Assembly: GCA_026315105.1 (NCBI GenBank)
Contig: CM048745.1
Location: forward strand, 759,887,006-759,951,005
Source: Locusta migratoria
Taxonomy: Eukaryota > Arthropoda > Insecta > Orthoptera > Acrididae
Reading direction: 5' to 3'
Length of the DNA stretch: 64,000 nucleotides
Both the position numbers and the translations under genes were made by a program. Shown here piece by piece: positions 53,706-64,000 of the stretch. Numbering within the stretch: position 1 is the first letter of the stretch; every line of letters starts with the position of its first letter. The notes under the pieces are model-generated. The model saw only the letters and a program-made list of their open reading frames with translations, was not told the origin of the DNA and did not search any database.

Positions 53706-53870
53706 AAATGTTCAAATGTTTGTAAATCAATGGGACTTAGCTACGGAGATTATTAGTCCTTAGGATCACAAACTAATTAAACTAACCTGAGAGGACTTAA
53801 ACCCCCGACGGCGAGCAACCGTGCTCTCCGCAGTGAGGCGCCTTAAAACACTCTTCCACTCCACCGTGCC
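53706..53870 (-). mobile_element. tRNA-derived SINE (family A), diverged
   Basis: atgttcaaatgtttgtaaat at the left and a degenerate head ending near 53870. The B-box flank reads gacttaaacccccgacggcg. Confidence 0.75.
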
Positions 53871-54330
53871 TAAGTTATTTATTGTGCTTCCTTCACCTAT
53901 CGACTTAGTGCGATATCTTAGATTAACGAAGGTTTTATCGCAGTTACCTATTTAGAGCTGTATTATCCTCTCCAGTTTCTGATATTCCCATTCCTAGTTA
54001 TATTAATTCTTCTTCAACTGAATTTCACTTTACAGAGTCCATCACCCGTTTCTAGGGGAGGAGTCTTTCACAATAAAAACGTCCTCAATCCCAGATTCAT
54101 ATCCCGCAGCTGAGCCATTTTTGAAAAAAAAATTATCAGTCTTCTTCTTATTATTCTCGTTAGAGACATCATAAAATACCTACATATTAATTCAAAGAAT
54201 TTTGCAGATATAAAGAAAGGTTTCTACACATTATTATCCCAGAAGAGGGCTACTTCAATAGCCTTCAAAGGTACAGTGTGGGGCAATGAGCGGGCAGTTA
54301 TACATATGAGTAGTTGTAATCTTCTCGGGT
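53871..54330. other. unassigned stretch, no gene recognised
   Basis: AT-rich; no convincing frame or repeat family. Confidence 0.4.
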
Positions 54331-54356
54331 CTGCAGCCGGATACTAAAGTCAACTT

Positions 54357-54396
54357 GACACAATATTTCAGCGGCGCAACTGCCCGCCATCCTCAG
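54357..54396 (-). ncRNA. hammerhead-like motif, altered spacing
   Basis: The minus strand reads CUGAGGA, U, a GGCG/CGCC stem with a GGCAGUUG loop, then GCUGAAAUAUUGUGUC. The first core block is intact, but three extra bases separate stem II from GAAA and stem III is unusual. Sequence around it (54290-54480) looks like a Penelope-type terminal repeat. Confidence 0.4.
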
Positions 54397-54480
54397 GTGA
54401 GCTTGCTGATAGACAATCTCGCCGGAACAGTTATTACGCCGGGAAAATCTTTGTGGTCACATATGGGTAGTTGTTTGAAT

Positions 54481-55204
54481 GGCTCCATAGTCACAGAGGG
54501 TGGAATCATTTTGATAGTCCCATCTGCTTAGGTTTACTTTAGACCTTGCTATGCCACTGCGAAATCGGTTCAAAGACTTCCACGCTGTCCGGCTTTCGTT
54601 GTATTGAGCAGCCAGTGCTTCGGAGGTTGTCTTACCGCAACCTTCCAGCGTTCTACCGCTGTTCTGTGGTCACTCTCCTATGGTGACCGATGACTTACAA
54701 TATGGGAAGACAACCTTTATCTGCTAATGACAGCGTAGAAAGAGGTCGGAGTGTGCGGACAGAGGTTTAGGGCACCTGTTCTCCTTGGCGTGGGAAACTG
54801 CCCTTAAACAGGTGGAACATGACAGATGAACGGCATGAGGATGCGTAGCTAACGGAAACCACTGCTGAGCCATGGCGACTTTTGCTTCGCGTTTCTTGGG
54901 TATTTTCTTCTGGTCGTGCCCTTCTCCCATCACTCGCGACCGCCTGGTTTTCTCATTTGTGGCATCTTAGTTGTTTCCGTGAATTGCTTTCTTCTAATTT
55001 TATCTGACTAGTCATTGTTCCCATATTTGCTTTTTGTCACGAGTTACCACCTCCACCCCCATATATTTTACAGCTGATTTCGTCATTGTTCTTGGCACAA
55101 GTGAGTTTTCTGGCCCGTACTGTTGATTATGTTTCCGCTTGCTTTCACTCGTGGTGCATTTATTACCGACATGAGCTCATTTTCACACGCACGCTGGTAA
55201 GTGG
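54481..55204. other. unassigned stretch, no gene recognised
   Basis: No open frame above 70 codons and no repeat recognised, up to the start of the LTR. Confidence 0.4.
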
Positions 55205-55682
55205 TGTGGTGTCGCACAAGTATGAAGTGCGCGCCACGTACTTTCGCCGCGCGCCGCCATGCACGTACGGCGCGGCGTTCTTACGACGTCAGCCATGAGC
55301 GCCCTATGCTGCAACTCCATCTCGTGGCCACGACTGCTGCATCGGCCACTCGGGAATCAGAGAGCCACCAGTTAAAACTTGGGAATCAGATAGGCATCAG
55401 TTATGACTTGGCTATCGGATAGGCACTAGGAATCATCAGTAGGCAGGCCTCTGTCTAAACTATGTATCAGCATTCTGCAATCAAGAACTACGTAAAAAAT
55501 TAAGTGTTACCAAGACTCCACGAAATATATATATTATTCTAATTTAGCCTAGTGTTTCTAGTTTCTGCTGTCCCACTGGCTGTTCACCTCCGTACCTGCA
55601 CAAGCGTGCATCCTTTATTCCTATGTCGGTCTCTTTCTACTCGGCCACCGACACCTACAACAACCGGCGGAAACGAGACACA
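55205..55682 (+). mobile_element. Gypsy-type LTR (copy B)
   Basis: About 478 bp, TGTGGTGTCGCACAAGTA to ...ACACA. It is the same family as copy A but in opposite orientation, so the two 5' LTRs point away from each other. The conserved early block has gcgccgcgcgccgccatgca-like GC-rich sequence. Confidence 0.78.
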
Positions 55683-55686
55683 AAAG

Positions 55687-55704
55687 TGGCGACGAGGATG
55701 GGAT
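55687..55704 (+). other. primer-binding site, tRNA-Ser type
   Basis: TGGCGACGAGGATGGGAT follows the LTR after four bases (aaag). It is complementary to the 3' end of animal tRNA-Ser (…ATCCTCGTCGCCA). This marks the start of minus-strand DNA synthesis and confirms that copy B is a 5' LTR. The tRNA assignment is from memory of the tRNA 3' sequence. Confidence 0.65.
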
Positions 55705-57008
55705 ACAAAAAGTGCAGCATCCTGAAATGGAAGATGCATTTCAGCGAAGCGTGCAGCGGGCCCAGCAGTATGTCTGAGTTTTAGTGGTGGCGGTGACGGT
55801 TGTCTACGTGTATCCGCACTTATGTTTCGCATCTTTTCCCAAAAGCACTGGATTGCTAAGTTGGGAACTCGTGCGCCGTGTCTTTCAGCAACACGGTGGC
55901 GCTCTGGTTAATTGAACAGCCATTCATGCAACCAAGGACATTGTTAATTTCATCGCTGGAGAACAATTAAGGAGGCCTATTAATCATCTGGTGCCTCATG
56001 TATGGATTCCGTCATAAGACAGTTTTGGTGAAATTTGCTGGTGTATTTTGAAATTTGCAACCTGATGTTATTTTCATTGCAATCTCGTTGGTGCTACCAA
56101 GGTATTTGTCTACTTACGTTGCCGTTGGCTGTTACATGCTCCGGCCGCCAACGTATTTTGTGGCCAGTGTTCGTTCCGCACCTCTTCGATTAATACCTTG
56201 AAGACGGGGCGTATTTGTGCAATTTTAAGAAATTGTGTGAAATTTCTCTCCTTTAACTGGTTACGTGTTCTGGTTGGAGTGTTTGTATTATTATGCTGTT
56301 CCCACTAATTTATAGATTTGATTCATTGTGGGTCTTAAAGATTGCAGTCACCGACCTGTCTTAAGGACTAATTATTGTCAGCCAGGTGTGCCCAGAACTT
56401 CGTCAGACGAACATGTCAACATACTTTATTATGTAGTGTCATGTACATACTATGACTTTTCAAATTTTGATTTAATGAGACACTTTTGTCGTACTCTGTA
56501 AATACAGTGAGGCTGATTAACAGTTTAAGGCACGCGCTTCACCCACCGATTGTCAGATTTTAAATTGTGCTTTACCCAATGATTTATTTTTATTTCTAAA
56601 CTAAATGAATTTATAAGGTAGCAGTTATTTTGTTCGGGTTACCCACCAAATCGGTCTGTTTGTCTAAGGGCAAATATGAGATTTCAACTGCATTACATTA
56701 TGTGTAATCATATTACATATTGTCTTTAAATGACTGAACAAAAGGTGGCAAGACGATCTATCCATTGGGAAGAAGCTTCCCCAATAGCCTTGATGCGTCT
56801 CTCCCGGGGGGACCGTGAGAAAAGAAAAAAAACTGAGCAACCAACGGAGTGCATATTCTAAAACGAAATTGTGCACTTGAAACGCAAAAAGCTCCTTTTT
56901 ACGTAAAATTCTATTTATTAATGTAGTCCCTCCTGTGGGAGTCAAACATTTGTCCCTCCTGAGGCTTATCTTACCGGTGATTTATGTAGCGTTTTACTAT
57001 ATGTATTG
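55705..57008. other. leader and unassigned sequence downstream of LTR copy B
   Basis: No gag or pol frame is recognisable. The longest frames are under 100 codons. Probably a heavily decayed or deleted element interior, then unique DNA. Confidence 0.4.
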
Positions 57009-57124
57009 GGTATAAAAAGGACACACGGAGGAGGCAGGCGACCATGATGAATAATGAATGAAGTCTGCAAATCTGCATAGGTCGCTGTATTGATAAAAGT
57101 AGTTAGTTGGCTACAAAATTATTT

Positions 57125-57152
57125 TACGCGTTTCGGCCTGGGCAATCATCAG
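57125..57152 (-). ncRNA. hammerhead-ribozyme-like motif, left arm
   Basis: The minus strand reads CUGAUGAUUGCCCAGGCC, then GAAACGCGUA. Both core blocks are intact. Stem II would be very short (GC/GC around a CCAG loop), and the cleavage triplet is GUA. Confidence 0.55.
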
Positions 57153-57327
57153 AATCCTATCGTTGGAAGTAAACGTTATAAATTACTTACATATTGGTCA
57201 GTAATATTCGTTACAAGTTCTTCAGGAAACATCAGAGAGCAGACTCTCTGATGTTACCTGAACAACATGTAACGAATTACTGACCGATATGTGTCTAATG
57301 TTACTGTTTACTTCCAACGATAGGATT

Positions 57328-57355
57328 CTGATGATTGCCCAGGCCGAAACGCGTA
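57328..57355 (+). ncRNA. hammerhead-ribozyme-like motif, right arm
   Basis: Identical in the core to the left-arm copy: CUGAUGA, UUGCCCAGGCC, GAAACGCGUA. Identity of both arms over the motif suggests recent formation or conversion. Confidence 0.55.
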
Positions 57356-57529
57356 AAATAATTTTGTAGCCAACTACCGACTTTTATCAATACAGCGACC
57401 CATTCAACTTTTTACAGACTTCATTCGGTATAAAAAGGAGTTTCGGGAAGAAATGGATCACAAATTCAGTATCGAAAGATTTGACAAAACAATTTCATTT
57501 GTCGAACTACTGAATTTATAGGTGGTGCG

Positions 57530-57915
57530 GCTGACGGAGGACATCGAAAGAGTCCAACGAAGGGAAGCTCGTTTTGTATTGTCACGATACAGGGAGACAA
57601 TTTGCGGAAATGATATAGGATCCGGGATGGGAATACAACAATATCGCTTACCGCGGTGGCGTGGACTACTTACGAAACTCCAATCGCCAACATTATCCTC
57701 CGAATGCGAAAATTTAGTGTAAACTCCCACTTATATAGGTAGAAAAGATCACCAGAATAAAGTACGAGAAATCAGAGCTCGATCGGAGAGATTCAGGTGT
57801 TTTTTCATCCTTCGCGCTATTCGAGAATGGAGTGGTAAGTGAATAGTATAAAGGTCGTTCTATGAACCCTCTGTCAGGCACTTAAATGTGATTTGCAGAG
57901 TATCCCATGTAGATG
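57530..57915 (+). pseudogene. Jockey-type LINE 3' end
   Basis: Plus-strand pieces: RLTEDIERVQRREARFVLSR, then in other frames LRMRKFSVN and an IREW-like block near 57815-57835. The 3' end is cccatgtagatgtagatgg. Same family as 46703 and 52790, heavily frameshifted. Confidence 0.8.
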
Positions 57916-59444
57916 TAGATGGTTACGTCACATCTCAAACGGTTGTAGTCTTTTTCCATCCTTTAGTTTCAATTAAGGATGCGCAAGTGTAGGCATAACG
58001 CCTCTTCCTCTGACAGAAATAAATCTCAAGGGAGGGAAAATATAGTGTAGTCATGTGTGGGTGCAGGCTTTTCTTCTTCTTGAAACTAATTTCAAAGTTA
58101 TTATTTTGGTTGAAAGACGAAGTTTCAAATAAATGTTGAAATGTTTGTAAACCGAACTGACCAGACAGATGATGTCTGACAGGGTTGATGCAAGCACATT
58201 TTGTGGCTACTTAGTTATCACCATTTCTCCCCTGAAATATTGTTCCATTTGCTTACGAATGGCCATATGGGCGATCCTGGTCACACTATCCACTTCATCT
58301 CACCAATGGAGTGCCACACCACAGAAAAGACACTTGCAGCTGTTTACCTGATACATAATTTTTATTGAATACAACCTTCGCAATATTAATTCGAGTTTCA
58401 GTTTCAAGCAATTTCTCTGTTTCCTATGGTAGTCTTTATACTCCACATTTATGTTATATTTCGTTCCATTTACCAAACAGGATAAATTTTATTTACTGTA
58501 AATTTACGTCCGGTAACTAAAATTATGTTATTAGAAAATATTCTGCGTTACACTCTCTTGTAATCAATACATAATCCTATTTCATCTAAGCATTTGACAA
58601 TAATATCTTCCACGTACAAGCTGAAGGAACAATGGGAATAGACCTTAACTTTGTCTTGTTTGCTGAAAAGCACCTCATTGTATTCACAGGTATAAATTAC
58701 CGAAGTGCAAATTAAACTGAGTCTTTGCTAATATGCCAAAGATGAACAATGCACGAAAATATTCATAGTCCAAACAGTACCGTAATATTTCTGTGTCCCA
58801 CCGCACAAGAGTTCCAACACTTATCTAACTGCAAGGGTCAATCTCACAAAACTTCCTCACATTGTAAACAGATCGTCTGCAGTCAAGAGTCCGACCTTAA
58901 ATACCACAGGTCTCTCCCACCAGAAATTCGCCTGTCTTCCGGAAAGCGCTCGAATTGACGGCTACAAATGACTTTAAGCTACCGACAGATCTCATATACA
59001 AATTTTTACTCTTACATTCATTAGAAATTCAGTGTTTTTTATTTGATTCGCGTTAAAATTCTACGTTGAAACTCACACGACAATAATTTTTATGATGCAA
59101 TTTTTTGCCACAAATTACAGTTTAAACATTTCCATTTATATGTGCGTGGGCGACAGTTGGAAATTCTCGTGGCACCCCTATTATTTACACTAGAAATGAG
59201 AGCGATTTAATTATTTCACAGTATTTTCACTCTTCTTTCCATTATTGTGAACAAAATTTGATTTACCGTCACATTTATAGAAATTTCACATAGTACAATA
59301 GAAGGTACCATACTAATTACAGCTTATTTATTGAAGTTATTAAGAACTGAAATAATTAAGTCAATGAGTCTTGAAAAGGACGAATTTTTTAGCGCTAGAT
59401 AACTTTCATGTGGTGAATACCAGATTTAAATTACCAGTTACGTC
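57916..59444. other. AT-rich stretch, no gene recognised
   Basis: No convincing frame. A few bases at 58135-58155 (aaatgtttgtaaacc) resemble a SINE 3' end but are too short to annotate. Confidence 0.4.
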
Positions 59445-59640
59445 TGAAAAGTTCGGTGAACGGTCTCAGGAAATACATTAAATAAGAATTACAAACAAAA
59501 TATCTTTACTGGACCTTCAAAGTAATCGACTTTAGGTACAATACACTTCTGGTGTCGGTTGTACAGCTGCTGGAAACTTTCAGCAAACGCTTCTCATGGA
59601 ATCGCTCGAAGCAATGAAGTCACGCGACATTGACTCTCCG
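59445..59640 (-). pseudogene. mariner-type transposase C-terminal scrap with terminal repeat
   Basis: acgtctgaaaagttcggtga at about 59440-59460 resembles a mariner terminal repeat. Just inside, the minus strand reads FQQLYNRHQKCIVPKVDYFE followed by GPVK, like the closing F..LY.RW.KCI...DYFEGD block of this superfamily. Confidence 0.6.
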
Positions 59641-60582
59641 CACCCTCAAACACACCTTTTACGCACTGCTTCAACACCATACACTTCCACCTACATCCCC
59701 ATGGATCTCCATCTTCTTTTTACCTAATTTGAAACAAAACGTGATGTTAACGCGGTCATATTTTGCCTTATTCATTCCATAAATTTTTACATATTTATTT
59801 CTTCATCTTATTCAGAATTTTTGGTTGTCTGTTGTTTCTTTCTTTCTTTCTTAATTTTTACGACACTCCAATTCATAGTATTTCCTTGGTAGAGTAATTC
59901 CATCATGTCAACCTCCCACCACCCATTTTTGCAATTAACATTTTCGTCAGCCATACTTCATTCCTTAATTGTCGAATCCTGTTATCAAATCTACTCTAAA
60001 TTAACTGCAATTCCCCATATATTCTTTAACCCCTTGTCATCTTCTCAAAGTTGTCCACCTCATACATTCCTTCATATCTTAGGTTCACACACTACCTTTC
60101 TTTTTCTCTAAAATTTGTGATAGTGCAAGGTGAATAGTAACTTACACTATAAACAACACTTACACAAACGTCTTAACGTCGTACATGAGGTATGTCGCAA
60201 TTACGATGCTGATTGGTCAGTATGTGAAAATAAATGGAACCTCTTTATTACTAATTAGGGGTGTGGTCCATCTTTAGATAATCCCTTGAAATATACAATT
60301 ATGAGCAAAAGAATTCTGCACAATCAGCCATGAAACAACAGTAAAATAGAACATGCAAATCATTTTATGTCGTTCACAATATAGAAAGAAATGACGAATC
60401 GGTAACACACCATAAACAGTCAGTGATGTGTATTCTGGGTGGCTTACACGTAAGTGTGAAAATCGAAATTTCCATGATGAAGTAAATTTTAAGCTCATCA
60501 AATGGCGTGCGAAATGTTGCGCTTTTTAACATTGTTTGACAAGAAAGGACATTCTTCCTTTTTTAAATGAAAGTATGTTTTC

Positions 60583-60584
<2 letters not shown>
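59641..60584. other. AT-rich stretch, no gene recognised
   Basis: No recognisable gene or repeat; includes (ctttctttcttt) low-complexity sequence near 59835. Confidence 0.4.

Positions 60585-60616
<32 letters not shown>
60585..60616. repeat. poly-A tract
   Basis: 32 consecutive As. Confidence 0.92.
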
Positions 60617-60618
<2 letters not shown>

Positions 60619-62654
60619 GAACTTTGCCCAAGTCGTCCAATAAAATAAAGAATTGCAACTTATTGGCAATAAAAAATTTTAAAAGTAGATTGAACACACT
60701 ACGTAAGTCGAGTACATAACAGCGTTACACAACATAAGAATAAAGAAGTATAAATTTGCTTTTATGAAAAAATTCACCAATATAAAGGTATAAATTTTTG
60801 AGAAAAATATTAAATTGTATTACAACCAAGAGCTATGCGGGCAGGATGAAACGAATAAAGATAACCACAATAAAATCATTGAACAGACAAATAATCTAGC
60901 GCTAAAATACAATATATACAGATACGCCAGAATGACGTCAAGGGATGCAAAAGACTAGTGAAGAAAGGGATTTTAAAATAAGTATTTATATAATCCCGAT
61001 ACTATCTAAAATCCTTTTTGAAAGTAGCGTTGCTATAGACCAGCCTGCTGCGTTCAGGACAGCAGACCCATTCTGTTTGATTTTATGTGTATATTTATTT
61101 TTAATAAATAACATGAAACCCAGAATGAGTAGCACAACACACGATTCCAAATAAATCACATTAATGAGTAAGTGTAATGATAAATACAAGAGTGTTTTAT
61201 TAAATGATGAGAAAAATAGTCTTTTGCCAAGTTAAATTAAAATCGTGAAACACTTACCAACAGTCAAAAAGTAAAATCATTTAACCAATAACCTTTCAAA
61301 AACGTTAAAAACGGTTCCGAATACTTGCTATAAGCTTGTTAATTACACCTTCGGCTTTGACCTTTGGAGAACATAAGTTTCCACATCTTCCAAAATATCA
61401 TATTCCGTGCCATTCTTTTCTAAGTATTTTCAAACCTCCATTCATTGGGGAGGGTGGGACTGTTAGTTTTCAAATAGCAACTTAACGCTTTATAGTTACT
61501 TCTGTATGTGTGTTCTCTACATCTTGTTGTAAATTACCTCCCAGTGAACCATATTGATCCCATTACAGAACCCATATCCAATCTTATAAACCGGTCAGTT
61601 TTAAAATTTTTCACCTTTAGCATCAAGGCTATGATGAAAAAGAAGCCCAAGGTCATTCCTTGAACGAAAGACTTCCTGTACCTTGGCTATTATGAACCGT
61701 ATGCTATAAAGTCGAAACGACTTATTAGCTGAAGTGGCATGTTACTCCTCGGGCTGACTCCAGCAATTATGTCATGCCGTGAAAAATTTTACAGGCTTCC
61801 TCCACACCCTTTCTCCATTCCCTTCTTTGCGCCTATTTTTCAACATTGATATTCATATATTAGGAGCTCTTTCCAGATAACATTCTTAAGTGTACTACGA
61901 AACTGGATAAACAGTTTTCTTGCTGTAGTGTGAAGGTATCAGGGATAACATACACATTAAAATGTGTTGGGATAATTCTGGCTGAAAAGTGTAGGTGGAA
62001 TCATGAAATAAGGAAATGAATAAATCCTGGGAGGGTCCGAAAAATGAAAGGAGTAGAGGGACAATAAAATGGAAAGGAGGAGGTTATTACGGAATGAAAG
62101 AAGAGGAGTTGATATAAAATGAAAATACAAGTTTCGCAACGAGATCCGAAAGTTTTACCAAACTGTCAGTGCAACGAAATGAAACAAGCAAAACAATGTG
62201 CTGAAAAGAAGGAACTGCTCTTAAAAGATTTCGCTCTCTCCGCTTGCTCGAACGCAAGTCCTCTATTGAAAATCCACGCTCTGCTTTGCTGCTGCATTGC
62301 AAGTCAAGGGCCACGCCCTCACTAAATTAAAAGTTCCAATCCTTCTCGAGGTAGCAATGTCTGAACAATGCCAGATCGTTGTCGGAAGGTGGACTGATAA
62401 AACTGTCAGACATCTTCTAAGGACACAATCAGCAAAACTCCCGCGTTTCTGAGTCCAGAGCGCCGCCCTGTGTTCAGCGTACACATGTACACAGGTGATG
62501 ACCTGAGGGAAACACTGTCAACACGGACACCTTGGGTGATTGCTGGAAAACACCAAATGCCAACAGCCACCAACTGGGAGGTCTACACCAGGGGGTCTCC
62601 TCGTAAATAGCTGAACGAATAGACCGTTGAGTCCTTCCGTCCAGGCCTAAATTG
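60617..62654. other. AT-rich stretch, no gene recognised
   Basis: Frames stay below 76 codons and none shows family motifs. No tRNA-like or inverted-repeat structure noticed. Confidence 0.4.
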
Positions 62655-63094
62655 GATTAATACTTGTTCCATAGATCATAAATACGATAAGAGATTAGAT
62701 AATATTAGATTAGATTAGTACATGTTCCATAGATCATAAATAGGACATTTTTTTAATTTAATTTTTTTAATTAGAAAAAATGTATTTATTGGAGAAATAA
62801 CTAAGTTTTATGAAAAATTCATCTGAAGTGTAGAAGCAGTTGCCATTCAGAAACTTCTTTTTTAAATACTAGTTAGGTACTTGTCAGACTTTTGATGCTA
62901 CTTGGTAAGTGACTGTCGCGGTGGTGTAGCCGAGCGGTCTAAGGCTCCTCGCTGCGAAACGCGCGGTTGCTCGCCCTCGGAGGTCCGAATCCTACTTCGA
63001 ACATGGGTGCTTGTGTTGCACTTGAGATAGTTGACCATAGTTTAAGTAGTTTGTAAGCCACGCAGTTTGGCCGGATAGATTTACAAACATTTGA

Positions 63095-63153
<59 letters not shown>

Positions 63154-63330
63154 TGACCGAAGACTTTTGTGGCAGCATAATTAAGCCATTTCTGTGCCAA
63201 AGTTAGATTTAACCTTGAATAGTGAATATCACCCATTGTCTTAGTGTTGTAGCTATGCACACTGCTATACCTCCGTGAACCTGGCACCCCAATTAATGAA
63301 ATCGCTTTTTCCTTTGTACAATCTTAAAGA
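62655..63330 (-). mobile_element. Jockey/CR1-type LINE 3' end, interrupted by a SINE
   Basis: The 3' terminus (left side) holds two copies of acttgttccatagatcataa with a gattagattag spacer (62660-62745). The right part, past the SINE, encodes on the minus strand HSYNTKTMGDIHYSRLNLTL, then AQKWLNYAATK, matching the relic at 6600-7440. Frame is broken. Confidence 0.75.
62914..63150 (+). mobile_element. tRNA-derived SINE (family A) with 53-nt poly-T end and TSD
   Basis: Head at 62916 (tcgcggtggtgtagccgagc), B-box region ggaggtccgaatcctac, body ending ttacaaacatttgaccc, then 53 Ts (63098-63150). aagtgac is duplicated at 62907-62913 and 63151-63157, so the T tract belongs to the inserted element. 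It lies within the LINE. Confidence 0.9.
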
Positions 63331-63413
63331 GCTTCGTTTGTAGTGGATTGTAGTACAAAAATTTTTGTTTGTAGTTTTTCGAAAAAAAAATTATGAGTCA
63401 CTCAAAAAACAGC

Positions 63414-64000
63414 CAGCACCCCACTTTTACGAAATAAAATTCTAATGGATGATATGTGTAGGGAATCGTTTGTAGTGGTTTGTAGTGAATGAATTTTCGT
63501 TTGTAGTAGCTTGTATATCCTACAAAACGAGTTCAAAATGGAAGACGCGAAGCCCTTACTGCTATGCACTGCACCTACTGGCAGCACCCCACTTTCAAGA
63601 AATTTAATTCTAATGGATGATATGTATAGGAAACAGTGTGTAGTGGTTTGTAGTGAAGGAATTTTCGTTTGTAGTAGCTTGTATATCCCACAAAACGTGT
63701 TCAAAATGGAAGCCGCGAGGCCCATACTGCTGTGCACTGCACCCACTGGCAGCACCCCACTTTCAAGAAATTTAATTCTAATGGATGATATGTGTAGGAA
63801 ATAGTGTGTAGAGGTTTGTAGTGAACGAATTTTCGTTTGTAGTAGCTTGTATATCCCACAAAACGTGTTCAAAATGGAAGCCGCGGGGTCCATACTGCTG
63901 TGCACTGCACCAACTGGTAGCACCCCAATTTCAAGAAATTTAATTCTAATGGATGATATGTGTAGGAAACAGTGTGTAGAGGTTTGTAGTGAACGAATTT
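63414..64000. repeat. 168-bp tandem satellite, at least 3.5 copies, open at window end
   Basis: Unit starts (cagcacccca) fall at 63414, 63582, 63750 and 63918, an exact 168-bp period. Units are about 90% identical by eye and contain ttctaatggatgatatgt, gtttgtagtagcttgtatat and ttcaaaatggaagccgcg. A degenerate partial unit starts near 63335. Because 168 is a multiple of three, long frames run through it on both strands (for example 63923-63402 minus, 173 codons). These are repeat artefacts unless shown to be expressed. Confidence 0.93.

Larger units (their letters stand above)
57022..57426. mobile_element. palindromic Penelope-derived mini-element with 13-bp TSD
   Basis: Inverted arms at about 57053-57224 and 57238-57426 meet in a palindromic centre, catcagagag / ctctctgatg. 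Each arm carries a hammerhead-like motif. ggtataaaaagga is duplicated exactly at 57009-57021 and 57427-57439. Total 405 bp, non-coding. Confidence 0.88.

Noticed and set aside
63402..63923. 173-codon frame with internal repeats
   Set aside because: Open only because the 168-bp satellite period is divisible by three; the opposite strand is open too.
1..64000. CRISPR arrays, bacterial operons, riboswitches, prophage
   Set aside because: Composition, SINEs and LINEs show a eukaryotic nuclear region. No regularly spaced short repeats with unique spacers were seen.

Overview
This window reads as repeat-dominated nuclear DNA of an insect, most likely an orthopteran (grasshopper or locust). The basis is many copies of tRNA-derived SINEs whose sequence I associate with Schistocerca-type genomes (recalled, not searched), together with AT-rich spacer and a mix of mariner, Tc1, piggyBac, RTE, Jockey/CR1-like and Penelope-like elements. 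I find no convincing host protein-coding gene, rRNA or functional tRNA. Almost every recognisable protein fragment belongs to a transposable element and is truncated, frameshifted or interrupted. Host exons too short to recognise cannot be excluded.

Layout. 1-2.2 kb: Tc1 transposon end, (AT)n, mariner 3' end, SINE. 4.08-5.0 kb: 5'-truncated RTE LINE with a 12-bp target-site duplication (TSD). 5.6-9.3 kb: (GA)n, SINEs, a decayed Jockey-type LINE and a palindromic element. 9.2-10.0 kb: Tc1/mariner-type transposase. 10.8-12.0 kb: Jockey-type reverse transcriptase. 12.0-12.66 kb: palindromic Penelope-derived mini-element. 12.7-15.3 kb: LINE end, SINE, mariner, Tc1. 15.7-18.0 kb: palindromic Penelope-derived element followed by a broken Penelope reverse transcriptase. 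18.4-25.5 kb: SINEs, another palindromic mini-element inserted into a SINE, an unassigned GC-rich block and LINE fragments. 25.6-29.6 kb: a small and a large piggyBac element, the larger one carrying a nested LINE and SINE. 29.7-32.8 kb: mariner derivatives and a long inverted repeat. 33.1-34.5 kb: the best-preserved Penelope-like element, with a hammerhead-ribozyme-like 3' motif. 35.7-37.8 kb: a mariner-derived palindrome split by a nearly intact RTE reverse transcriptase. 37.8-40.3 kb: Penelope termini, Tc1 transposase, tRNA-derived SINEs. 41.3-46 kb: AT-rich DNA with little recognisable. 46-57.9 kb: SINEs, LINE fragments, two LTRs pointing away from each other, another palindromic element. 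57.9-62.6 kb: AT-rich, with one mariner end. 62.6-64 kb: LINE with a nested poly-T-tailed SINE, then a 168-bp satellite running off the window.

The most interesting pattern is the repeated occurrence of hammerhead-ribozyme-like motifs, about sixteen sites of which several keep most of the core. At least five inverted-repeat mini-elements have such a motif in each arm (12.0, 15.7, 19.1, 38.5 and 57.0 kb); three of these have candidate TSDs. Hammerhead motifs in Penelope-like element terminal repeats are established knowledge. What deserves attention here is the density, the head-to-head mini-element architecture and the nesting, which allows relative dating.
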